The translations under genes and the position numbers were made by a program. Source: Providencia sp. (GTDB lineage Bacteria; Pseudomonadota; Gammaproteobacteria; Enterobacterales; Enterobacteriaceae). From it: DNA of 64,000 bases. The notes below the pieces were generated by a model that worked only from the letters and a program-made list of their open reading frames with translations, searched no databases and was not told the origin of the DNA. The stretch covers positions 162,223 to 226,222 of the forward strand of contig NZ_DOEH01000013.1 in the NCBI RefSeq assembly GCF_003533305.1, written 5' to 3'. Positions within the stretch are counted from its first letter, which is position 1, and the number at the start of each line of letters is the position of its first letter. Of the stretch, positions 9,328 to 19,343 are shown one piece after another.

Positions 9328-10758
9328 ATGTCGACGAATAAAAAGTTATATATTAAAACTTGGGGTTGCCAGATGAATGAGTATGACTCATCCAAAATGG
9401 TTTCTTTATTAGAAAATACCCACGGATATCAGTTAACTGATATTCCAGAAGAAGCTGACCTTTTGTTGCTAAACACCTGCTCTATCCGTGAAAAAGCGCA
9501 GGAAAAAGTTTTTCATCAATTAGGCCGCTGGAAGTTTTTCAAAGATAAAAACCCCGATATTATTATCGGTGTTGGCGGCTGTGTCGCATCACAAGAAGGT
9601 GATTTTATTCGCCAACGTGCGCCCAGTGTAGATATCGTCTTTGGCCCACAGACACTTCACCGCTTACCTGAAATGATTAATCAAGTTCAAGGTACTCGTA
9701 GTCCTGTTATTGATATCAGTTTCCCTGAAATTGAAAAATTCGACAATCTACCTGAACCTAAAGCAGATGGCCCAACCGCCTACGTTTCCATTATGGAAGG
9801 CTGCAATAAATACTGCACATTCTGCGTTGTTCCTTACACTCGTGGTGAAGAAGTCAGCCGTCCTTGTGATGATATTTTGTTTGAAATTGCACAATTAGCA
9901 GCGCAAGGCGTACGCGAAGTCAATTTATTAGGTCAAAATGTTAACGCCTATCGTGGTGCTACTTTTGACGGTGAAATTTGCTCATTTGCAGAATTACTAC
10001 GTCTCGTTGCCGCTATCGATGGTATTGACCGTGTCCGCTTTATGACAAGCCATCCGATTGAATTTACAGACGATATTATTGAAGTTTACCGAGACACACC
10101 AGAACTTGTCAGCTATTTACACCTTCCAGTGCAAAGTGGCTCAGACCGTATTTTAACGATGATGAAACGGGCACATACCGCGCTAGAATTTAAAGCCATC
10201 ATTCGTAAATTACGTGAAGCACGCCCAGGTATTCTGATTAGTTCTGACTTCATTGTTGGCTTCCCCGGCGAAACCACTGAAGATTTTGAAAAAACCATGA
10301 AACTGATTGCAGACGTTAATTTCGACATGAGTTTCAGCTTTGTTTACTCACCTCGCCCGGGTACGCCAGCAGCTGACTTACCTGATGACGTCAGCGAAGA
10401 AGAGAAAAAACAGCGTTTACACCTGCTACAACTTCGCATTAATCAGCAAGCCTTGAGCTTTAGCCGTACAATGCTAGGTTCTGTTCAACGTGTTTTAGTT
10501 GAAGGAATTTCACGTAAAAATGTAATGGAAATCTCAGGTCGTACCGAGAACAGCCGTGTCGTGAATTTTGAAGGCACACCGGATATGATAGGTAAATTCG
10601 TCGATGTAGAGATTGTCGATGCCTTTGCTAACTCCCTACGCGGTAAAATTATCCGCACAGAAGATGAGATGGATTTACGCTCTCAAGAATCTCCGGCGTC
10701 TGTTATCGCACGTACCCGTAAAGAAGATGAGCTTGGTGTAAGTAACTACCAGCCTTAA
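9328..10758 (+). CDS. miaB: tRNA-2-methylthio-N6-isopentenyladenosine(37) synthase
   Basis: Radical-SAM methylthiotransferase that modifies A37 of tRNAs reading UNN codons. The start ATG at 9328 ([14 protein letters not shown]) aligns with E. coli MiaB; a longer in-frame start at 9298 would add ten unrelated residues. 476 residues: the N-terminal UPF0004 domain has the three auxiliary-cluster cysteines ([27 protein letters not shown]). The radical-SAM core carries CX3CX2C (GCNKYCTFC), and a C-terminal TRAM domain follows. It leads the miaB-ybeZ-ybeY-corC-lnt series. Confidence 0.97.
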   Translation: MSTNKKLYIKTWGCQMNEYDSSKMVSLLENTHGYQLTDIPEEADLLLLNTCSIREKAQEKVFHQLGRWKFFKDKNPDIIIGVGGCVASQEGDFIRQRAPSVDIVFGPQTLHRLPEMINQVQGTRSPVIDISFPEIEKFDNLPEPKADGPTAYVSIMEGCNKYCTFCVVPYTRGEEVSRPCDDILFEIAQLAAQGVREVNLLGQNVNAYRGATFDGEICSFAELLRLVAAIDGIDRVRFMTSHPIEFTDDIIEVYRDTPELVSYLHLPVQSGSDRILTMMKRAHTALEFKAIIRKLREARPGILISSDFIVGFPGETTEDFEKTMKLIADVNFDMSFSFVYSPRPGTPAADLPDDVSEEEKKQRLHLLQLRINQQALSFSRTMLGSVQRVLVEGISRKNVMEISGRTENSRVVNFEGTPDMIGKFVDVEIVDAFANSLRGKIIRTEDEMDLRSQESPASVIARTRKEDELGVSNYQP

Positions 10759-10772
10759 CGATAGGATACTCA

Positions 10773-11840
10773 GTGACCAATCAAAAAACGTTGCAAATCG
10801 CAACACAAGAAATTTTTTTAGAGCCCGCAGATAATCAACGTTTAATGAGCCTTTGCGGGCCATTTGACGATAATATCAAGCAGCTTGAACGTCGCCTCGC
10901 AATCGAAATTAATCGCCGTGATAATCGTTTCAAATTATCAGGTAAGCCGCTTAATATCCAAGCTGCGAGCAAGATTTTGCGTCAACTTTATGTTGATACC
11001 GCGCCCGTTCGTGGTGTGACACCAAACATTACCACTGAAAATATTCATTTAGCGGTAGTCGACAGCCGAGTGCTAGAGCAATCTGCCGATAGCGTTCCTG
11101 ATTATGGTAAAGCAGTCAACATTAAGACCAAACGTGGTGTCATCAAGCCACGCACTCCAAATCAGGCGCAGTATATTGCTAATATTTTGGATCACGATAT
11201 TACTTTCGGTATTGGTCCTGCGGGGACGGGTAAAACCTACCTTGCAGTTGCCGCAGCAGTCGATGCTTTAGAACGTCAGGAAGTACGTCGTATTATGCTA
11301 ACCCGTCCAGCGGTTGAAGCAGGTGAGAAACTCGGGTTTCTACCCGGTGATTTAAGCCAAAAGGTGGACCCTTATTTGCGCCCACTTTACGATGCGCTGT
11401 TTGAAATGCTTGGTTTTGAAAAAGTTGAAAAGCTCATCGAGCGCAATGTTATCGAAGTGGCGCCATTAGCTTATATGCGTGGTCGTACGCTCAATGATGC
11501 ATTTATTATTTTAGATGAGAGCCAAAATACCACCATCGAACAGATGAAAATGTTTTTAACCCGCATTGGTTTTAACTCAAAAGCGGTTGTTACTGGTGAT
11601 ATTACACAAGTCGATTTACCTCGTGGCAGTAAATCAGGTCTAAAACACGCGATAGAAGTGCTATCCGATGTGGATGACCTCAGTTTTAATTTCTTCCATA
11701 GTGAAGATGTTGTGCGCCATCCAGTGGTAGCTAAAGTTGTAATTGCCTATGAAGCATGGGAAGAACAAGACAATAAACGCCGTCAACAGCTAAGAGAAGA
11801 AAAAGAACAAAGAGAATTTGAAAGGCAGGAAACTAACTAA
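10773..11840 (+). CDS. ybeZ: PhoH-like ATPase YbeZ
   Basis: PhoH/PhoL-family P-loop ATPase, thought to work with YbeY in RNA and ribosome metabolism. The start is GTG at 10773 after an AGGA ribosome-binding site. 355 residues; Walker A GPAGTGKT at about 148-155 and Walker B FIILDESQN. The charged C-terminal tail is rich in Lys, Arg, Glu and Gln. It is 14 bp after miaB and its stop directly abuts the ybeY start. Strong full-length resemblance to E. coli YbeZ. Confidence 0.95.
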   Translation: MTNQKTLQIATQEIFLEPADNQRLMSLCGPFDDNIKQLERRLAIEINRRDNRFKLSGKPLNIQAASKILRQLYVDTAPVRGVTPNITTENIHLAVVDSRVLEQSADSVPDYGKAVNIKTKRGVIKPRTPNQAQYIANILDHDITFGIGPAGTGKTYLAVAAAVDALERQEVRRIMLTRPAVEAGEKLGFLPGDLSQKVDPYLRPLYDALFEMLGFEKVEKLIERNVIEVAPLAYMRGRTLNDAFIILDESQNTTIEQMKMFLTRIGFNSKAVVTGDITQVDLPRGSKSGLKHAIEVLSDVDDLSFNFFHSEDVVRHPVVAKVVIAYEAWEEQDNKRRQQLREEKEQREFERQETN

Positions 11841-12308
11841 ATGAGCAACGTTATTCTTGATTTACAAATAGCTTGTGAAGATGCGGAAGGTTTACCTTCC
11901 GTAGCCTTGTTTCAACATTGGCTAGAAGCTGTTTTGCCTAAATTTCAAGCAGAAAGTGAAGTTACGATCCGCATAGTTGATGAAGCAGAAAGTCATCATT
12001 TGAATCTGACATATCGAGGTATGGATAAGCCCACAAATGTGCTTTCATTTCCTTTTGAAGCACCACCTGAAATCGAGCTATCTTTATTAGGTGATTTAAT
12101 TATTTGTCGTCAGGTCGTTGAAAAAGAAGCGATGGAACAACAAAAAACTGCCGAAGAGCATTGGGCTCATATGGTAGTACATGGTTGTTTGCATTTACTT
12201 GGCTATGACCATATTGAAGATGATGAAGCAGAAGAAATGGAAACATTAGAAACTGAAATTCTCGCTGAACTAGGCTATGCCGACCCCTATCTTGCAGAAA
12301 AAGAATGA
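11841..12308 (+). CDS. ybeY: Endoribonuclease YbeY (rRNA maturation factor)
   Basis: Zinc-dependent single-strand endoribonuclease involved in 16S rRNA 3'-end processing and ribosome quality control. 155 residues, the normal length. The metal-binding motif [15 protein letters not shown] places ligands at His114, His118 and His124. The conserved substrate loop TNVLSFPFE is also present. It is coupled to ybeZ with no gap. Confidence 0.97.
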   Translation: MSNVILDLQIACEDAEGLPSVALFQHWLEAVLPKFQAESEVTIRIVDEAESHHLNLTYRGMDKPTNVLSFPFEAPPEIELSLLGDLIICRQVVEKEAMEQQKTAEEHWAHMVVHGCLHLLGYDHIEDDEAEEMETLETEILAELGYADPYLAEKE

Positions 12309-12332
12309 TCTAACTATAATTTTTCAAGAACT

Positions 12333-12357
12333 GCTTTAAAAATAAAGCATTTTTTTA
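12333..12357 (+). terminator. Terminator after ybeY
   Basis: TGCTTT / AAAGCA stem followed by seven T. It suggests that miaB-ybeZ-ybeY ends here and that corC-lnt may have its own promoter. Confidence 0.7.
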
Positions 12358-12360
12358 CAA

Positions 12361-12398
12361 AAAACTGACTGGATTTCTCATGATAAACAGTCAGTTTT
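12361..12398. terminator. Second hairpin after ybeY
   Basis: 11-bp perfect stem AAAACTGACTG / CAGTCAGTTTT with a 16-nt loop, immediately downstream of the first terminator. A-rich and T-rich edges allow action in both directions. Confidence 0.55.
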
Positions 12399-12437
12399 AT
12401 GCTAAAAAGTATATATAAACTATTTTATTAACTAACC

Positions 12438-12545
12438 GATATTCTAAGTACTTCAATAATATATCTAAGCGCAGCAAAAACGCTGAGGTAGCCAATAACG
12501 CTGAGAGTAGCCAACAACGCTACAGTTTGAAGTATGACGAGTATA
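12438..12545. repeat. Decayed ERIC element ending just before corC
   Basis: The right end is clear (GCTACAGTTTGAAGTATGACGAGTATA region, 12519-12545). A degenerate left arm near 12438 (ATTCTAAGTACTTCAA) is its inverted match. The core is replaced by short AGCCAA-AACGCT repeats. It ends 26 bp before the corC start and the open frame of corC extends back into it. Confidence 0.6.
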
Positions 12546-12571
12546 AACTGAGGAATAAGAAATTAACCGCC

Positions 12572-13456
12572 ATGAGCGACGATAACTCTTCGAGTAACGA
12601 TAACCCTGGCCCTAAGAAAGGGTTCTTTGCACTTTTAAATCACCTTTTCCACGGTGAACCTAAAAATCGTGATGACTTAGTCGAATTCATTCGCGACTCT
12701 GAACAAAACGATTTAATCGATCCTGATACCCGAGAAATGCTTGAAGGTGTGATGGATATTGCGGATCAACGCGTACGCGACATCATGATCCCGCGCTCCC
12801 AAATTGTTACCTTAAAACGTAATCAAACACTTGATGAGTGCCTTGATGTCATTATCGATTCCGCACACTCACGCTTTCCGGTGATCAGTGAAGATAAAGA
12901 TCATATTGAAGGGCTATTGATGGCAAAAGATTTACTGCCATTTATGCGTACAGATGCCGAACCTTTCAGTATTGATAAAGTGTTACGTCAAGCGGTTGTT
13001 GTACCTGAAAGTAAACGAGTAGACCGTCTACTCAAAGAATTTCGCTCCCAACGCTACCACATGGCTATCGTTATTGATGAGTTTGGTGGCGTGTCTGGCT
13101 TAGTCACCATCGAAGATATTCTTGAATTAATCGTGGGTGAAATTGAAGATGAATATGATGACCAAGGTGACGTCGATGTACGTCAATTAAGCCAACATTC
13201 ATATTCAGTTCGCGCCTTAACGCAAATTGAAGACTTTAATGATATTTTTGGCACTAATTTTAGTGATGATGAGGTTGATACTGTTGGTGGTTTGGTGATG
13301 CAAGCATTCGGACATTTACCTTCTCGAGGTGAAAGCATCACGATCGGCAATTATCAGTTTAAAGTCGCCATGGCTGACAGTCGTCGAATTCTCCTATTGC
13401 ATGTGAAAATTCCTGACGATGCCCCAATTCCTACTTTGGAAGAAGAACAGGCTTAA
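12572..13456 (+). CDS. corC: CorC/YbeX-type CBS-domain protein (magnesium/cobalt efflux)
   Basis: Cytoplasmic CBS-pair protein linked to Mg2+/Co2+ efflux and ribosome homeostasis (E. coli YbeX). The start ATG at 12572 ([11 protein letters not shown]) matches E. coli; an in-frame TTG at 12527 lies inside the ERIC remnant and is less likely. 294 residues: two CBS motifs (about 70-190, with RDIMIPRSQ and [18 protein letters not shown]) and a C-terminal CorC/HlyC domain. Its stop overlaps the lnt start by one base (TAATG). Confidence 0.94.
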   Translation: MSDDNSSSNDNPGPKKGFFALLNHLFHGEPKNRDDLVEFIRDSEQNDLIDPDTREMLEGVMDIADQRVRDIMIPRSQIVTLKRNQTLDECLDVIIDSAHSRFPVISEDKDHIEGLLMAKDLLPFMRTDAEPFSIDKVLRQAVVVPESKRVDRLLKEFRSQRYHMAIVIDEFGGVSGLVTIEDILELIVGEIEDEYDDQGDVDVRQLSQHSYSVRALTQIEDFNDIFGTNFSDDEVDTVGGLVMQAFGHLPSRGESITIGNYQFKVAMADSRRILLLHVKIPDDAPIPTLEEEQA

Positions 13457-14988
13457 TGAACTTACCGTCAATCTATCAAAGCCAGTGGTTACGACTGCTT
13501 CTGGCTTTATTATTCGGGGCCAGTGGAACACTGGCTTTTTCGCCTTTTGATCTCTGGCCTGCTGCGCTTCTGTCCATTTTATTTCTCCAACTATTAACGT
13601 TACAAAGAAATGCGAAGCAATCTTTTGCTATCGCATTTGCGTGGGGATTTGGTTTATTCGGTAGTGGTGTTAATTGGGTTTACGTCAGTATCGCTGACTT
13701 TGGTGGCATGCCTGAAGCCGTCAATATATTTATCGTTATCTTACTGGCGGCATACTTAGCTTTATATCCGGGGCTATTTGGTGCATTACTTGCTCGCTTA
13801 TCACCAAACCCAAATATCTGGCGATTTGCCTTTGCTGCCCCCGCACTTTGGCAATTAACTGAATTTTTACGTGGTTGGGTTCTCACCGGTTTTCCTTGGT
13901 TACAATTTGGTTATAGTCAAATCGATGGACCGATGAAAAGTTTGGCACCGATATTTGGTGTTGAAATGATGACTTTACTGTTATTTAGCATCAGTGGACT
14001 TTTGGCTCTCGCCATTGTTCGTAAGAAGTTTATCGCGCTCGCGGCAGCCACAGTAATCTTATTTGCGCCGCTACTTCTTAAAAATGTTCAATGGTTCACC
14101 CCACTTGAATCAAACAAAATGCAAGTTGCATTAGTGCAAGGCAATATACCCCAATCAATGAAGTGGGAAGCCGGATTCTTGCAGCAGACCAAAGATACCT
14201 ATATGGCACTTTCTAGGCCTTATATTGGTAAAGCGTCGTTAATTATTTGGCCTGAATCGGCAGTACCTTCTGTCGAATTAGATAATCAAGTTTGGTTAAA
14301 ATCTCTTGATAAGCTGCTACTCGAATCGAATACTCAATTAATTACTGGGATCGTCGATGCTAGGCCTATTGATGGTGAGTATGAATTTTATAACACTATC
14401 ATTGTACTTGGTGATAAGAAACCGTATCTCTATCCGTCTAAAAATCGCTATAACAAACATCACCTAGTCCCTTTTGGTGAGTTTGTACCATTAGAGGATA
14501 TTTTAAGACCAATTGCGCCTTTCTTTAACTTGCCAATGTCAGGTTTTAGTCGCGGTGATTATGAGCAAGCTCAGCTAGCCGTTGGTAATATTCATCTGAC
14601 AGCCGCAATTTGTTATGAAATTATTTTGGGTTCCCAAGTTAGAGATAACTTTAAACCCGACACCGATTACTTACTGACAATTTCGAATGATGCGTGGTTT
14701 GGACAATCAATCGGTCCATGGCAGCACTTTCAAATGGCGAGAATGCGCTCTCTAGAACTTGGTCGTCCATTATTACGTTCAACGAATAATGGCATAACCG
14801 CAGTAGTTCGTGCTGATGGTACCATTCAAGATATGCTGCCACAGTTTAAAGCCGCCACACTTGCCACTGAAATTACACCAACAACGGGGCTAACCCCTTA
14901 TGCACGTTGGAGTAACTATCCTATGTGGGGAGTAGTTGTTATTTTTGGTATTATTGGTTTTGCATTTAATCGACGCCAAAAACGTTAG
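13456..14988 (+). CDS. lnt: Apolipoprotein N-acyltransferase
   Basis: Inner-membrane enzyme that adds the third acyl chain to lipoproteins. 510 residues: about six or more N-terminal membrane segments (1-210) and then a periplasmic nitrilase domain. The catalytic triad is visible: Glu267 in WPESAVPS, Lys in [11 protein letters not shown] and Cys in [11 protein letters not shown] final membrane helix and basic tail (NRRQKR) close the protein. It is translationally coupled to corC. Confidence 0.97.
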   Translation: MNLPSIYQSQWLRLLLALLFGASGTLAFSPFDLWPAALLSILFLQLLTLQRNAKQSFAIAFAWGFGLFGSGVNWVYVSIADFGGMPEAVNIFIVILLAAYLALYPGLFGALLARLSPNPNIWRFAFAAPALWQLTEFLRGWVLTGFPWLQFGYSQIDGPMKSLAPIFGVEMMTLLLFSISGLLALAIVRKKFIALAAATVILFAPLLLKNVQWFTPLESNKMQVALVQGNIPQSMKWEAGFLQQTKDTYMALSRPYIGKASLIIWPESAVPSVELDNQVWLKSLDKLLLESNTQLITGIVDARPIDGEYEFYNTIIVLGDKKPYLYPSKNRYNKHHLVPFGEFVPLEDILRPIAPFFNLPMSGFSRGDYEQAQLAVGNIHLTAAICYEIILGSQVRDNFKPDTDYLLTISNDAWFGQSIGPWQHFQMARMRSLELGRPLLRSTNNGITAVVRADGTIQDMLPQFKAATLATEITPTTGLTPYARWSNYPMWGVVVIFGIIGFAFNRRQKR

Positions 14989-15048
14989 TATAGAATTGAT
15001 TTAATTGATAATTGGTTAGATAAAATTAAAGCCTAAATTAGCATTATA

Positions 15049-15092
15049 GAATTACCCCCAATAATTAATTATCCAACTATTGGGGGTAATTC
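15049..15092. terminator. Hairpin between lnt and scsD (convergent genes)
   Basis: 15-bp perfect stem GAATTACCCCCAATA / TATTGGGGGTAATTC with a 14-nt loop. It lies between two converging genes and can act for both, although no long T run follows. Confidence 0.65.
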
Positions 15093-15144
15093 ATTGAGTT
15101 GATGCAAAAAGGTCTCCAACCATAAGATTGCTCACCTTTTTATT

Positions 15145-15648
15145 TTAGAATGATGCAATCCACATGCGAGCTCTAAGTCCTAATGAGCTTGTCCAACCTG
15201 ATGTAAAACTCACTAGCTCACCGTTATCGATAATCATAAATGTCGGTGTTGCACTCACTCCAACAATATTAGCAAGCTGTCCATTGATGTCATTAATAAC
15301 GGGGAATACTAAATCCTTTTTTTCCATTCCAGCCAATAATCGTGAAGTTTCCCCCGAACGAATAGCAATAGAAATAACGGGGACTCCTGATTTAGCTAAA
15401 TCGGAAACCGTCGGCGAGGTAATTTTACAAATCCCACACCACGTTGCCCAAAAATAAACCAAAATAGGTTTTTCTTTACTCAGTTCAGCCAACGAAACCG
15501 TTTCACCACTCGCTAATGTTTGCGATTCCAATAATGCAGGGGCTAGGCTTTGCGGTTTACGCCAAAGATCCATCACTGTAAAAACAACAAATAAAATAAT
15601 TGCTAAAACAATGAGTTCTTTAGACCACTTTTTTAGTCTAGTCATCAT
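15145..15648 (-). CDS. scsD: ScsD, membrane-anchored TlpA-like thioredoxin
   Basis: Periplasm-facing thiol oxidoreductase of the suppressor-of-copper-sensitivity system. 167 residues: a short basic start, one membrane anchor (about 11-27), then a thioredoxin fold with Cys71-Gly-Ile-Cys74 (WCGICK) and the cis-proline motif ATPTF. It belongs to scsABCD but is 451 bp from scsC because ERIC DNA lies between them. It may depend on read-through or its own promoter. Start is one of two tandem ATG codons. Confidence 0.88.
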   Translation of the reverse strand: MMTRLKKWSKELIVLAIILFVVFTVMDLWRKPQSLAPALLESQTLASGETVSLAELSKEKPILVYFWATWCGICKITSPTVSDLAKSGVPVISIAIRSGETSRLLAGMEKKDLVFPVINDINGQLANIVGVSATPTFMIIDNGELVSFTSGWTSSLGLRARMWIASF

Positions 15649-15842
15649 AATAATTAACCATTAATAAATTAAATTATTCAAATCATAGATACACTAAAGC
15701 CAAACATCTCAAAAAATGAATGTTTGAATATTGTACTAATATTTGAAATACAACGAAGCTCCAACCCTCTAAGATTTATCCTCTAAATAGTTCGAGTTAT
15801 AAGGTTCTTTAAAAATTTGAGTTGTAGAATTCTCTAAAATTT
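15649..15842. repeat. Spacer with broken ERIC left-end fragments
   Basis: Between about 15772 and 15842 the left-end sequence (ATCCTCTAAATAGTTCGAG and weaker versions near 15803 and 15829) is repeated in truncated form before the two full copies. The remaining bases, 15649-15771, show nothing I recognise. Confidence 0.55.
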
Positions 15843-15969
15843 ATCCTCGAAATAGTTCGAGTGGTAGGTAGGCGGCAAGTGAAACTAAGCCCTAAGAGCA
15901 TACATAAGTATGTGACTAGGGTTAGTTAAGCGCAGCCAACACCCCTACCGCTCGAAATATGAAGAGGAT
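15843..15969. repeat. ERIC element, copy A in the scs operon
   Basis: 127 bp, full length. The ends ATCCTCGAAATAGTTCGAG and CTCGAAATATGAAGAGGAT are inverted repeats, and the centre has GAGCATACATAAGTATGTGACT. The end sequences differ from the usual ERIC ends but still pair with each other. Confidence 0.93.
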
Positions 15970-15970
15970 T

Positions 15971-16099
15971 CAATTCTCTAAATAGTTCGAGTGGTAGGTA
16001 GGCGGCAAGTAAAACTAAGCCCTGGGAGCATACATAAGTATGTGACTAGGGTTAGTTAAACGCAACCAACACCCCTACCGCTCGAAATATGAAGAGGAT
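15971..16099. repeat. ERIC element, copy B in the scs operon
   Basis: Tandem with copy A and nearly identical, with scattered substitutions (for example CCTGGGAGC for CCTAAGAGC). It ends at 16099, directly next to the scsC stop codon at 16100-16102. Confidence 0.93.
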
Positions 16100-16828
16100 T
16101 TATTTGAGCTTAGCCAGCTGCTCCTTAACTATGCTCTCAAACTGCTGAGCATCAATCGCTCCGGGGATCAACTCATCGCCCACCAATGTTGCTGGCGTTC
16201 CGTTTACACCTAGTTTCTCTGCTAACATCATATTACTGCGAATGCCTTCACGACTCTTATCACTAGCTTTGAGGTTTTCATTACCTGTAGCTTTGAGCGC
16301 TTCTTTGATATTTGCATCCGTTAGCATGCCTTGTTTTTGCATAAACTTATGATGCAGTGCTTCAAACGCTTTTGGATTTTCTTGCCATAGGGTCATTACT
16401 AGTTGAGAGGACTCTAAAGAAGTTTGTCCTTTGAATGGCAAATATTTGATGACCACTGCAACATCTGGATTCTTTTCCACCAGCTCAATTAATTGTGGAT
16501 CAAAGCGCTTACAGAATGGACAGTTAAAATCAGTAAAGTTAACAAGAACAAGCTTTGCATCCTTTGATCCAATTCGTGGACTTGTTGGATCATTAAATAA
16601 CGCATTGTGCTCTTCTTTGAGCGTTGTTTTCATTTGAGCTTGTTGCTTTTCACCTTGCTTAGCTTGTAACGCTGCTATTGCTTCCTCGAGGATCTCTGGA
16701 TTTTCAACTAAGGTATCACGAACCAATTTACGAACTTGTGCTTCTTGATCTGCCGTTAATGGAGCCGCATGCGCGGTTGCACCTAGCATTAGCGATGAGA
16801 ATAGAACAGCTAAAATTGTTTTTTTCAT
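16100..16828 (-). CDS. scsC: ScsC, periplasmic DsbA-like disulfide protein
   Basis: Soluble periplasmic thiol-disulfide oxidoreductase or isomerase. 242 residues: signal peptide ending ATAHAA (about 22), then a charged helical N-terminal stalk (about 25-75) like the trimerisation region of Proteus mirabilis ScsC. The DsbA-like domain has Cys103-Pro-Phe-Cys106 and cis-proline motif GTPAT. Its first codons overlap the scsB stop (ATGA), so the two are co-translated. ScsB is its expected electron donor. The stop codon is immediately followed by an ERIC element. Confidence 0.93.
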   Translation of the reverse strand: MKKTILAVLFSSLMLGATAHAAPLTADQEAQVRKLVRDTLVENPEILEEAIAALQAKQGEKQQAQMKTTLKEEHNALFNDPTSPRIGSKDAKLVLVNFTDFNCPFCKRFDPQLIELVEKNPDVAVVIKYLPFKGQTSLESSQLVMTLWQENPKAFEALHHKFMQKQGMLTDANIKEALKATGNENLKASDKSREGIRSNMMLAEKLGVNGTPATLVGDELIPGAIDAQQFESIVKEQLAKLK

Positions 16829-18900
16829 TTTTCGGCTCCTTTGGCCTCTTTCATAATTGATAATAATGATTCACGATCAAGTATCGTTGACAGTATTTTT
16901 CCCTCTGTCAAATTAGGGCCATAAATTTGATTAAATGGAACCGCGACTTGCCCACGCTTTTGTAAAAATGCAGTAATTTCAGGTGATGGTTTAGTCCAAT
17001 CACCTCTTAATGCAACAATGTCGGGCGCACTCAATGCTTGCTGAACTTCATCTCTTAGCAATACATTATATTTATTTGCCTTACAGGTTACGCACCAATC
17101 AGCAGTAACATCAATAAATACACGCTTATTGTCAGACAACGCTTGCACAATCGCTTGCTCAGTTAATGGCTGCCAGTTAACACTGTCTTTAACCATAGAC
17201 TGACTTCCACTTTTTTGCTCAAGGACCATCCAGCTAAAACCACTCGCAAGCAATGCAAATACAATGAACGGAAGGATAGCTTTACGTAATCCATTATTTT
17301 TTGCGATAAATATGATTAATAAAACTAAAAAGGCAATCGCAATAACAAGTGTATAAGTTGCACCAAAATGAGGAATTAGTAAGCTTATTAACCATAAACT
17401 TGATATCAACATCATCATACCAAGTACAGCGCGTAGCTTACTCATCCAAGCACCAGGCTTTGGTAACAGTTTTGCAATAGCAGGAAAAGCAGCTATCAAT
17501 AACCAAGGTAAACTCATCCCTAACCCGAGAGCGGTAAATATTAGCCATAGCTCACTCATTGGTGCCGCAAGTGCGAACGCTACCGCCGTTCCCAAAAAAG
17601 GTGCTGAGCACGGTGTTGCCAGTAAGGTCGCAAAAACGCCTTGCCAGAAATGCCCACTATTGCCATGACCACCCGCGGTAGCTAAACGCGTATTCGTCTT
17701 ACTTCCGAGATTAATTTCAAATAAGCCAAATAGATTTGCGGTAAAGAGTGCAGTAACTAACACCATAAATCCAATAAACCACGGGTTTTGAAATTGAATT
17801 CCCCAACCAACCGCTTGTTGACCGACTCTCAATAACGTCATTAACAGAGCAAGTAACCAAAAAGAAACAAGAATTCCGGATGAAGATAATAAGAATTGAC
17901 GACGAATCGTTTTTTGCTCACCTTGAGGCACCATCAAGACAGAACCAAGTTTCATGGCGAGAACAGGTAAAACGCAAGGCATCAGGTTTAAAATAAGCCC
18001 ACCGAGTATTGCAAATACGATTATCTGCCACAGTGGAATAGATGTCCCACCCTCTGATATACCTGAGCCAGTATAAGGTGTAACTTTGGCGGTAATTTGT
18101 TGAGAAACATCACCATCAGTGACAACAAAAGAGATATCTTTACCGATTAAATTAGGCGATTCACCACCCCAATCATCACTCACTTCTATTGATGCGATTA
18201 AACTATTTCCTGATATTTTGATTTTGGGTACGCCAAGCGCTGCCCCTTCAATAACATCAGTGAAAATATTGGGTTTTCCCCACTCAGCATCAGTACTCTT
18301 TTGTAATTCAACAATTAACTTATTGCCCGAAAACCCAGCTAACACTTGTTCAACAAGGCCACTGGTTGGCGGTACGCCACCTTTGGCTTGATTGAAAGCC
18401 CAAGTAAAATCAGCAGAGACGGGTTCGGTTAAATCGAGTTCAAATGGATAGTCGGTCAAAATACAGACATTACTGCAAGTCGACAGTGTTAAAATGCCTG
18501 ACAACTTGTCGAGCTTTTCGTCACTGGTGACGGTAATGGGAAAGACGATATCGCCCATGTAGCCTTGTGTTGATACACCAGCAACATCAAAGCGTCCCGG
18601 TGCTGGCCATTGCCAATCTACCGAGCTAACAGGTGATGTCCACTTAATTTCAGGTGCAACGCCCCCTTCTCCCGGTGAGCGCCAATAGGTCTTCCAACCC
18701 TCTTCTAACTTTACATCCAATAATATGTCAATCTTGCCATTTTCTTGTGTCGAGCTTAGCAAGCGAACGTCCACATGCCTTGGGCTATTCTCGGTCATCC
18801 AACCTGTATTTGCAGGTTGTAACCAGCCCGTATCGGCAGCGTGTAAGCCACTCGAAAAAATAGCAAATAAAATAAATAACGTATTAATCAAAAAACGCAT
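16825..18900 (-). CDS. scsB: ScsB, DsbD-like membrane thiol reductase
   Basis: Passes electrons from cytoplasmic thioredoxin to periplasmic ScsC. The start ATG at 18900 has a GGAGG ribosome-binding site and gives a normal signal peptide (MRFLINTLF to HAA); the longer frame from 18930 is rejected. 691 residues: an N-terminal periplasmic domain (about 25-290) with a cysteine pair in STCSNVC, a central eight-helix domain with LMPCVLPV and TPCSAPFLG, and a C-terminal thioredoxin domain with WCVTCK. It is second gene of scsABCD. Confidence 0.93.
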   Translation of the reverse strand: MRFLINTLFILFAIFSSGLHAADTGWLQPANTGWMTENSPRHVDVRLLSSTQENGKIDILLDVKLEEGWKTYWRSPGEGGVAPEIKWTSPVSSVDWQWPAPGRFDVAGVSTQGYMGDIVFPITVTSDEKLDKLSGILTLSTCSNVCILTDYPFELDLTEPVSADFTWAFNQAKGGVPPTSGLVEQVLAGFSGNKLIVELQKSTDAEWGKPNIFTDVIEGAALGVPKIKISGNSLIASIEVSDDWGGESPNLIGKDISFVVTDGDVSQQITAKVTPYTGSGISEGGTSIPLWQIIVFAILGGLILNLMPCVLPVLAMKLGSVLMVPQGEQKTIRRQFLLSSSGILVSFWLLALLMTLLRVGQQAVGWGIQFQNPWFIGFMVLVTALFTANLFGLFEINLGSKTNTRLATAGGHGNSGHFWQGVFATLLATPCSAPFLGTAVAFALAAPMSELWLIFTALGLGMSLPWLLIAAFPAIAKLLPKPGAWMSKLRAVLGMMMLISSLWLISLLIPHFGATYTLVIAIAFLVLLIIFIAKNNGLRKAILPFIVFALLASGFSWMVLEQKSGSQSMVKDSVNWQPLTEQAIVQALSDNKRVFIDVTADWCVTCKANKYNVLLRDEVQQALSAPDIVALRGDWTKPSPEITAFLQKRGQVAVPFNQIYGPNLTEGKILSTILDRESLLSIMKEAKGAEK

Positions 18901-18947
18901 GTTTCCTCCAGAATAAATGATACCACCCAATTAAAAATCGTGGTTTT

Positions 18948-19343
18948 TTAATTCCGAAGATTACAAAACTGTAAGTGGCGCCGGACTCTGGGAGGGGCAT
19001 GTTTCTCTTCACGATTTGCTCTATGTATAAATAGGTTAGTGCAAAAAATAGCTAATGCAGCCAAAGAAAGAAACACAAAGAAAAAAGGTTCAATGACCGC
19101 AGGTATCAATGTCATTAATGATTTAGCGCTGAGCTCACAGGTTGAAAGATTTGAGTCACTTTGACTTTGTTGTTCAGTATAGGAAAAAGAAGATTCAGCA
19201 GTCGATGACATTTGCACAACAGGCGTTGTTACAAAAAAATGGGCGAACAGACGTTCTCCGACGGCTCGTTGATTCATGCAAACCAATACCATCAGACAGG
19301 CGAGTAATACTAATCCATTGCCTAATTTAAAATGTCTGTTCAT
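18948..19343 (-). CDS. scsA: ScsA-like small membrane protein
   Basis: 131 residues. There is an N-terminal hydrophobic segment (about 9-23), a Ser/Gln-rich periplasmic stretch, a second membrane helix (about 80-104), and a basic C-terminus ending PPRVRRHLQFCNLRN. That ending resembles the tail of ScsA proteins. It lies 47 bp upstream of scsB on the same strand, the expected position. Its biochemical role is not known; involvement in copper tolerance is inferred from the operon. Confidence 0.72.
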   Translation of the reverse strand: MNRHFKLGNGLVLLACLMVLVCMNQRAVGERLFAHFFVTTPVVQMSSTAESSFSYTEQQSQSDSNLSTCELSAKSLMTLIPAVIEPFFFVFLSLAALAIFCTNLFIHRANREEKHAPPRVRRHLQFCNLRN

